NCBI RefSeq assembly: GCF_000185845.1
Contig: NZ_GL629647.1
Span: 2,128,325-2,138,910 of the forward strand
Direction of reading: 5' to 3'
DNA length: 10,586 nucleotides
Source: Segatella salivae DSM 15606
GTDB lineage: Bacteria > Bacteroidota > Bacteroidia > Bacteroidales > Bacteroidaceae
Under the pieces are notes generated by a model. That model made no database searches. It saw only the letters and a list, made by a program, of their open reading frames with translations, and was not told where the DNA came from. Shown in pieces: positions 4,756 to 10,586 of the stretch. The first letter of the stretch is position 1; each line of letters starts with the position of its first letter. The translations under genes were made by a program, and so were the position numbers.

Positions 4756-7179
4756 TTAATTATGTTTTAAGGATTCGACTTCCTTTTCAAGTTCCATTAC
4801 CCGTTTCTTTAATCTTTCTACCTTATCGTCAACTTGTACAGCTGCTCCGAATGCGAGTGCAATAAGTCGCGTGTCGAGGTAGTTCAGCTTCATGTAGCCG
4901 TCAGCATTTGTATAAACCATACTCTTCAGTGCACTTCCTTTCACGTTTTGCGCAATAAATCCGACACTGTGCTCACCCGTACCCTTGTAATCAAACTGCC
5001 AGGTTCCGCCCAGGCTACGAATTACTTTCATGCTGTCCACGGCCTTGATATTTTCTTTCAGTCTGCGGTCCGATGTAGTGTAGGCTGTCACCCCACCCAT
5101 GGCCAACACATTTCCGTGGAACTGTGCTGTTTTGTCACGGCTGATAATGAGCGCAGTTTGCCAGCCGTTTTGGTAGATGTTGAACTGCAACTCACTGCCC
5201 TCGAAGAGCGTATAGAGCGGACGATCATTGCAACCGAAATAAACCGCGTTGGACTCTGAAATAAACAGTGCACGCTGATTACCACCCTCCTTATCTCGCA
5301 AGCGCACTCCTTTGTTGTTAGCGAGGTTCAGATAACTATCCACGAGCAACTCATCAGTAATTCGCGCGTTGCCGTTTACGTCAAGCTTGTAAATAGGAGT
5401 ATTTGTACCAATGCCGATATTGTTTCCAGTGAAATGCAGCAGATTGTTGATGTTCGTCACGCTGCTTAGCGCCCCCGTGACGTTGCCTGTGCCGTCAAAA
5501 TTCTGCCCCCAGATTGTACGGGGTTTATCTAATCTTGTTGCACTGTTTACATTGTATTTAAGTTGTGTCCCAACATCTGAAGGCAATTTTTTGTAATAGG
5601 TATTGTCACCATTTAGAGTGATGTATCCATGTTCACCATACAATATCGTTGAAAAATCCGTTGTGTCATAATCTGAAAAGACAGTCCAGATGGAAAACGT
5701 TGCCGTATCAGCATTATAATAAAAACGCAATTGATTTGGAGAATATTCGAAACTTCCCATTGCACGGATATCAACCTCATAATCTGTCCGTTGAGCCCTG
5801 ACACGGAAGAGAATAGTGATAATGCCGACTCCTTTATGTCTTGATGCTATTGCTAAAATAAGCTTGTTAACAGACCATACCGGTAAACCAGCCGCTTTTG
5901 TAACGCATCGATAACCATTTCCACTTCCTCCCTCTGTACTGACACCTAAACTTAGCTGATATACATTTCCGTCTGAGGTCAGTATTTTAGAGAAATGCTT
6001 ACCTCCTACAAATTCAGAATTCAGATTGTGAACCATACTCGTGTCCTGCATCGTTCCACCAGCGAGAGACAGGTATTTCCCCGTCACAACATCATCAGTG
6101 AGCTGAGAGAGTTTCGTCAGGTTCTTTTCATCCCAAATTTTTATCCATTTCGCGTCTTTGATTTGCTTGCCCTGTGCCTCGTTCTTACGATAGTACACGT
6201 CACTGTTTACAAAAGTAGGGAGCGCAAGCTGACTGATCCAGTTCACGCTGTCATTTTTCGACCAGTCCATCGAAATCACATGTCGCCACGTCTCATCAAT
6301 TCCGGACTTCGTTGTCATCACGGCATAATAGCCAGCCTCGTCAGGTGCGAAATTGACTTCTCTGTGCGTCTTGAATGTATCGACGATACCATAGCCGTCT
6401 ATAGTTGTAGGTTTGTTTGTCAATGCAGAAAAAGCATGCGTGTGTGATATGCTTGCAGCATTGGTGATGCCATACCCCTGCAGGGTGTTCGGCTTGCCTG
6501 TGATTTCGCTCCAGGCGTAAGTCGGTTTTGTCGCTGCCTTGGCCCAGGCTGGCACGTCGCTGGCAGGCATTGAAGTAGGTTTGTTCTGAATAATCGACCA
6601 GTCGACCGAGGTCAACGCGCCACTTTCTACTTTCTTCAATCGCTCATGAAGGTCCTTACCGAGGAAAGCCGAGAGGACAGCTGCCGCCTTTGCGGTAGTG
6701 TAGTCGCTCCAGCGGTCCAGGCGCTCATAGCTTGTGCCGCCACTTTCGCTACCACTACCCTGCACGGCGCCTGCACCAAATGCTGTCAATCCTCCTGTTG
6801 CATACAGCCCCGCAACCTTACTTGTATCCGAAACACGTGTCAGCGAAAGTGCGCTACTCGTCTCATCATAACTGATTTTAATATCTCCGATAGTGATGCC
6901 CTTGAGGAAATTTATCAATTCCTTTGCAGTATCTTCCTTATCCTTGCGCAGGAACTCGTCATATGCAGGGCTGTCCTCTGCCAAGGCCCGCGCTTTATCG
7001 GCATAGGCGGCCCGGGCAGCTTCGTTTGCCTGCAGTGCCTTGTCTGCCTGTTCTGCAAACGTAGCCTTGTCTGCCGATAGTGCATGCCGCACGTCGTCAC
7101 TCTGTGTCCAGGGCGTTGTGCTGCCACCCCTGCCAGTTCCCTCAGCCCGCTTTCGGGCAAACATCTTGATATCAATCAT
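4756..7179 (-). CDS. tail fiber with C-terminal S74 self-cleaving chaperone
   Basis: The 807-residue receptor-binding fiber is placed at the tail tip. In order: an Ala/Lys-rich helical stretch at about 34-70; repeats at about 193-265 (WSIIQNKP, WSEITGKPNTLQGYGI, FSALTNKPTTIDGYGI) with an HTH histidine pair; a beta-rich body; GIGTNTPIYKLDVNG, a segment common in Bacteroidota phage fibers; and the S74 intramolecular chaperone from Ser703 (SDRRLKENI). Ser703 and Lys708 form the catalytic pair of this family, which cuts just before the Ser after trimer folding, releasing about 105 residues and leaving a 702-residue fiber. The released part ends in a coiled coil (VERLKKRVMELEKEVESL). The start overlaps the stop of the upstream hub gene (ATGA). 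Confidence 0.92.
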   Translation of the reverse strand: MIDIKMFARKRAEGTGRGGSTTPWTQSDDVRHALSADKATFAEQADKALQANEAARAAYADKARALAEDSPAYDEFLRKDKEDTAKELINFLKGITIGDIKISYDETSSALSLTRVSDTSKVAGLYATGGLTAFGAGAVQGSGSESGGTSYERLDRWSDYTTAKAAAVLSAFLGKDLHERLKKVESGALTSVDWSIIQNKPTSMPASDVPAWAKAATKPTYAWSEITGKPNTLQGYGITNAASISHTHAFSALTNKPTTIDGYGIVDTFKTHREVNFAPDEAGYYAVMTTKSGIDETWRHVISMDWSKNDSVNWISQLALPTFVNSDVYYRKNEAQGKQIKDAKWIKIWDEKNLTKLSQLTDDVVTGKYLSLAGGTMQDTSMVHNLNSEFVGGKHFSKILTSDGNVYQLSLGVSTEGGSGNGYRCVTKAAGLPVWSVNKLILAIASRHKGVGIITILFRVRAQRTDYEVDIRAMGSFEYSPNQLRFYYNADTATFSIWTVFSDYDTTDFSTILYGEHGYITLNGDNTYYKKLPSDVGTQLKYNVNSATRLDKPRTIWGQNFDGTGNVTGALSSVTNINNLLHFTGNNIGIGTNTPIYKLDVNGNARITDELLVDSYLNLANNKGVRLRDKEGGNQRALFISESNAVYFGCNDRPLYTLFEGSELQFNIYQNGWQTALIISRDKTAQFHGNVLAMGGVTAYTTSDRRLKENIKAVDSMKVIRSLGGTWQFDYKGTGEHSVGFIAQNVKGSALKSMVYTNADGYMKLNYLDTRLIALAFGAAVQVDDKVERLKKRVMELEKEVESLKHN

Positions 7180-9884
7180 TGGTCTATTTCCTTTAATGTC
7201 AGTTCTGCCGTTCCCTCTGCAAGGTTTCTACTGATACCTTGCACAAAGAAGTTCTTGTTTAGAAAATTATGCCTATAGTGCGCAAACGGATCTACAAACC
7301 CTCCGCGGATATCCGTCATGTGCTGTGTCATGATCACCCGTGGCGCATGATATTCCTGATAGTAGCTGTTCACATAGAGCAGTTCGGGTTTGGCGATACT
7401 ATCGGTTACCCGATTATACAATGTAAGTATACCATCACCGCTGGCAACGCCTACGGGAGTAGAAAGGCAAAGGGCATTCTTGACACCTATCTGCATGCAT
7501 TCGTCATATGTCAGGGCAGAAGTAACCTTGAACTCAAGGTCATCCTTGCGGTTGCAGAACGAACTCTGTGCAGCACTCATATATACGATGTCATGATCAT
7601 CCCCGAGCAGTTCCGTCTTTCCATTGTCACTCACCACCTTCACCTCGAAAGACTTTATCTGTATAGAACTGATGTGTGCCAGCAGCGGAATGGCATCTTC
7701 GGTCCACTTGGTATGTCTGAAGAATGTAGGATGACGACGTGTGATATCACTCCAAAGCACATTCACCGGACCAAGAACGATAAACTTTACTGCACCAGCC
7801 ACATGGTCACGTTTCCGAATAGGTATAGCCATGCCTTCACTGTCTACGCCATGCTTCCAGCTGATGTTATTCTGCAGGTCATACTCGTGACCAACTAACT
7901 TGTCACCAATCTTGGGGTCAAATCCAATAGTAAAACTCTGCGCGTAGTATTCATCATCACTGCTGCACTCCGAGCGTTCTTTGTATTTACGCCACTCAAA
8001 ATCTTCCATCTGTGAACCACTCCCTGTCTCAACGACGCATTTGTCTCCGATAATAAGCATACAGGCTACGAGTCCTACTTTGCTGATTTTGTCGGTTCCG
8101 TCACCTACACTGCTATATTTAAACTCGTACTCTTCAGGTGCTGTATCCGTAAATGGGTACCATCCCGAATCACCTTCTTTATCCCATAGTGCTTCTTCAT
8201 TTTGTCGCGGATCAGACACCTGTTGCTTCCAAAACAGGCGTGTATAATAGCACTTATCTTTCGACTTGTTCTTTACAATGTTAATTGGAACCTTACTATC
8301 AGACGCCTTGCCTGCAAATGGCATTAATATCCACTCCTTTGTTCTGAGATCATTATATCTACCTGTTACTTCCATAATTGGGTTTAGTAGCATTTTTCCT
8401 GAAAATACAATGTAATTTATAGTCTCCTCATCGACAGGAGAAAATACACCACCTGAATGCTGCCCCACATAAGTAGCATAGGGAATAGCCTCATGAAGGG
8501 CTTCCACATTGGGATAAGCCTCCGAGGGGCTGTTCTTCCCATTGCCATTCACTGACAGCACAAGTACAGTCTCCATGTTGATTTTCGACACGGGGCTGTT
8601 ATCTTTCCTTGCCATAGCCCGCTCCACCTTGCCATAAGAAACAAGCCCTGCTCCAAGATGCTTACCGAGCCATTGCAACATTGCTTGTTGATTCTTACCA
8701 TCTTGTCCGAAATAGCTATTAAGGTCTTTATCAGCATTGGCTATATTATCATGCATCAGAAATTTCCACTCAGGATGCCGCTTTATCCACACATACCAAT
8801 CTACAATACTACCATCATAATAATCTGTATCACCATTGAATACCATTTCATAAAAGCCTCTCAAAGCTCGTTTGCCATCGCCTAAGCTGATCAGTTCTGA
8901 CATGTATTTTTGACGTGCCATGAAATAGCTCCCCAATTCACTTTCTTTTAATGGACTTTCGACGAGACTCTCCATCTTCTCCACCTTACAGGTTAATAGC
9001 AGCTGATTATAGATTTCGCCAACACTGATAGTGGTATCCGTACCTACCGCCTTATCTGTCGTTATCCCTATCAGCCTGTGAGATATTCTCGAATCTTTGT
9101 TGCTGTAAAGGTCTTTCCATTCAATATTTTCTGCCTTTTTTATGCTTTCCCATGAAAATATATAGAAAGAAAATCCCTGCTGTACGATGTGCTGGTTAAG
9201 ATACTTCAGCAGTTCAGTCAGCACCTCTTCTGCCGTCCACACATTATCTTCATTATCAGAGAGGAACAACAGTTCATGAATGCCTATCTGTGAGAAAATA
9301 TTGAATGTAGGCTCCGATTTATTCATTCCGATACTGCCGTCATAATAACAAGCCAGGCTTTGCTTCCCAAGAATATCAAGATTATTCGACAGGCCTGACA
9401 GCAACTCGCGGATGATATCTAAGAAACTGCGCTGTCCAGCGTTCTCTTTCACCTCCTTATAGGTGATACCCTGCACGCCGACATTTCGGTACTTTCCATA
9501 TTGCAGGGCCGTCAGCACGTCGATACAGCTGAGTTCGATTTCGTCTTCTTCCTCATTGTAAGGTTGTGAATAGGTCTGCGGTTCTATAAAGCCTGCAAAG
9601 AGGCATTCTCCCTCGCGATAGATATTTACTACAGCATCACGGCAGGAAGCACAGAACAGGTCAGGAATGAAATTCTTTACCAGCAGGCGTACGGTAGCCT
9701 GGTATTTAAGCAGTACATCAAAGGTGTCGCTGACCTGACTTTCAATCTCCACGGGGTCATCCGTCCAGTTGATGCCGCAGCTTTCAGCTCCGATTTCAAC
9801 TTCATTTGTGCGATCACCTCGAATGAGAATGTGCACCTCGATGCGCTCGTTCTTTTCATTATAAAATTGTCCGTGTATATACAT
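7176..9884 (-). CDS. large tail hub or baseplate-like protein
   Basis: The 902-residue protein lies between the tape measure and fiber genes, the position of the distal-tail and tail-associated (hub) proteins of siphophages. The N-terminal part, with FAGFIEPQTYSQPYNEEEDE followed by IELSCIDVLTALQYGKY (about residues 96-132), resembles gp27/Tal hub domains, in which a Gly-rich loop and a PY segment precede a D-x-L strand. The remaining 770 residues are largely beta-rich with no recognised enzyme motif. It has no signal peptide or membrane segments. The start is 2 bp after the tape measure stop, and its end overlaps the fiber start. The size suggests it may merge roles that are separate proteins in other phages. 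Family assignment is inference from position and pattern. Confidence 0.7.
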   Translation of the reverse strand: MYIHGQFYNEKNERIEVHILIRGDRTNEVEIGAESCGINWTDDPVEIESQVSDTFDVLLKYQATVRLLVKNFIPDLFCASCRDAVVNIYREGECLFAGFIEPQTYSQPYNEEEDEIELSCIDVLTALQYGKYRNVGVQGITYKEVKENAGQRSFLDIIRELLSGLSNNLDILGKQSLACYYDGSIGMNKSEPTFNIFSQIGIHELLFLSDNEDNVWTAEEVLTELLKYLNQHIVQQGFSFYIFSWESIKKAENIEWKDLYSNKDSRISHRLIGITTDKAVGTDTTISVGEIYNQLLLTCKVEKMESLVESPLKESELGSYFMARQKYMSELISLGDGKRALRGFYEMVFNGDTDYYDGSIVDWYVWIKRHPEWKFLMHDNIANADKDLNSYFGQDGKNQQAMLQWLGKHLGAGLVSYGKVERAMARKDNSPVSKINMETVLVLSVNGNGKNSPSEAYPNVEALHEAIPYATYVGQHSGGVFSPVDEETINYIVFSGKMLLNPIMEVTGRYNDLRTKEWILMPFAGKASDSKVPINIVKNKSKDKCYYTRLFWKQQVSDPRQNEEALWDKEGDSGWYPFTDTAPEEYEFKYSSVGDGTDKISKVGLVACMLIIGDKCVVETGSGSQMEDFEWRKYKERSECSSDDEYYAQSFTIGFDPKIGDKLVGHEYDLQNNISWKHGVDSEGMAIPIRKRDHVAGAVKFIVLGPVNVLWSDITRRHPTFFRHTKWTEDAIPLLAHISSIQIKSFEVKVVSDNGKTELLGDDHDIVYMSAAQSSFCNRKDDLEFKVTSALTYDECMQIGVKNALCLSTPVGVASGDGILTLYNRVTDSIAKPELLYVNSYYQEYHAPRVIMTQHMTDIRGGFVDPFAHYRHNFLNKNFFVQGISRNLAEGTAELTLKEIDQ

Positions 9885-9886
9885 TT

Positions 9887-10586
9887 TTACAATTTGATGT
9901 TTGTTTTCCGTCTACTGATACGTGTTTCGTTAGCCATCGCCAGCACAATATCACGTCCGCGCAGGCGCGCCTCCAATCGCCCGCCACCATTACCACCATC
10001 ACCGATAATCGATTTTAGTTTATTGAGCGGTGCAATCACTTCGGGGTTTGACCTTGCCCCCGCATACTCGCCCATGATCGAAAGTGTAGGGCCATAGACG
10101 ATGCCGCCGTCGGCAAAGGGCGTAACACCGTTGATGAAGTTAAAGAGGCGGCTCTGCTGCGCACCATTGAGAATCATTTCACCCGAGTTCACGCGAGCCA
10201 ATAATTTATCACCGCTTGGCGATGAGCCGCCCACAATACCACCATTGGCAAATGCACCGCTGACGGATGCCAGGGCAGCAACGACAGCAGCCACACCTGC
10301 AGCAATGGCAACAATGTTATAGGGGAACGGCATGCTGGCACCGCTGGCCGTAGCACTGGCAATGGCTTCACCACTTTTAGCAGCAGTGTTGGTAATTGTT
10401 GCAGCTGTGTCGGCGGCTGTTGCGGCGGTGTGCGTCGTCGTAGCCGCCGTTTCTGTTGCTGTAGCCGAAGCCTTCACACCACTTGCTGCGGCGCTGGCCT
10501 GTGTGGCACCGGTCAGCACCTTGATGATATCCACGATGCCTGCAATACTCTGAAATATTTGTATTGCACTATCTACCACGCCCGTG
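9887..10586 (-). CDS. tail tape measure protein, C-terminal part (runs off the window)
   Basis: The frame stays open to the right edge, so the true start is outside; a GTG at 10577-10579 is not taken as a start. The visible 230 or so residues show the usual C-terminal end of tape measure proteins, which set tail length and line the tail tube: an Ala/Thr/Ser-rich low-complexity helix region (about 24-82), a hydrophobic stretch (YNIVAIAAGVAAVVAALA), then FANGGIVGG, RVNSGEMILNGAQQSRLF, FADGGIVYGP and GARSNPEVIAPLNKLKSII. The two GGIV glycine turns and the SNPEVIAPL motif are typical. The gene heads the tail-tip cluster, 2 bp before the hub gene. Confidence 0.88.
   Translation of the reverse strand, partial: TGVVDSAIQIFQSIAGIVDIIKVLTGATQASAAASGVKASATATETAATTTHTAATAADTAATITNTAAKSGEAIASATASGASMPFPYNIVAIAAGVAAVVAALASVSGAFANGGIVGGSSPSGDKLLARVNSGEMILNGAQQSRLFNFINGVTPFADGGIVYGPTLSIMGEYAGARSNPEVIAPLNKLKSIIGDGGNGGGRLEARLRGRDIVLAMANETRISRRKTNIKL

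Larger units (their letters stand above)
466..10586 (-). mobile_element. prophage, right (late-gene) end, probably Mu-like and transposable
   Basis: A run of minus-strand phage genes (tape measure, tail hub, S74 fiber, accessory genes, Dam-type methyltransferase, nucleotide enzyme) ends with a terminator and a triple-repeat end, directly abutting a broken host gene. No integrase, transposase, lysis or capsid gene lies in the window, so the integration mechanism is inferred. Support for a transposable phage: interruption of a coding gene in its middle, three evenly spaced boxes at the terminus, and modification genes last in the order. A tyrosine-recombinase prophage with arm sites remains possible. 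The phage extends beyond the right edge. The exact end lies within about 460-468. Confidence 0.85.

Noticed and set aside
3540..7179. Diversity-generating retroelement targets in the fiber or appendage genes, as known in Bacteroides phage.
   Set aside because: No reverse transcriptase, no template repeat and no obvious C-type lectin variable region are visible in the window.
7269..7898. Plus-strand 209-codon open frame.
   Set aside because: Antisense to the 902-residue tail gene, with no recognisable domain and out of keeping with the tightly packed minus-strand operon.

Overview
The window holds the right-hand, late-gene end of a tailed prophage inserted into a chromosomal gene of a Bacteroidales-type bacterium (Bacteroides or Prevotella like). 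The host assignment rests on the hppA remnant, on exact TAnnTTTG promoter boxes typical of Bacteroidota, and on the style of the tail proteins. Almost everything is encoded on the minus strand, so the functional order runs from high to low coordinates.

Virion block (10586 to about 3431, minus strand): the C-terminal part of a tail tape measure protein; a 902-residue tail hub or baseplate-like protein; an 807-residue tail fiber with KP/GYGI repeats and a self-cleaving S74 chaperone domain; a 73-residue protein that is mostly a short beta-solenoid repeat; and a 331-residue virion-associated protein whose 3' two thirds are strongly AT-rich. That last gene seems to lose a conserved-looking C-terminal tail through a one-base change in a run of eight T. 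The genes overlap by 4 bases or are 2 bases apart, as expected of one late operon.

Accessory block (3403 to 599, minus strand): two small proteins of unknown function (106 and 153 residues), an 80-residue helix-turn-helix protein, a D12-class adenine methyltransferase, and a compact thymidylate synthase-fold enzyme carrying Asp where thymidylate synthases carry Asn. That substitution is the known signature of dCMP preference. The methyltransferase and nucleotide enzyme form a DNA-modification cassette at the extreme end of the phage, a position comparable to mom in phage Mu. A strong intrinsic terminator closes the operon.

Two non-coding elements stand out. At 2420-2554, on the plus strand and opposite to every gene, an exact promoter box is followed by a long nested foldback, a hairpin loop that can pair over 11 bp with the tail, and a U tract. 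It looks like a small structured RNA of about 120 nt that may switch between folds. At 464-522, three 14-bp boxes lie one DNA turn-pair apart (23 and 22 bp) exactly at the phage/host boundary, recalling the R1-R2-R3 transposase sites of Mu. Beyond them lies the 3' end of hppA, whose 5' part is missing. I read this as a Mu-like transposable siphophage right end, but the transposase and the left end are outside the window.
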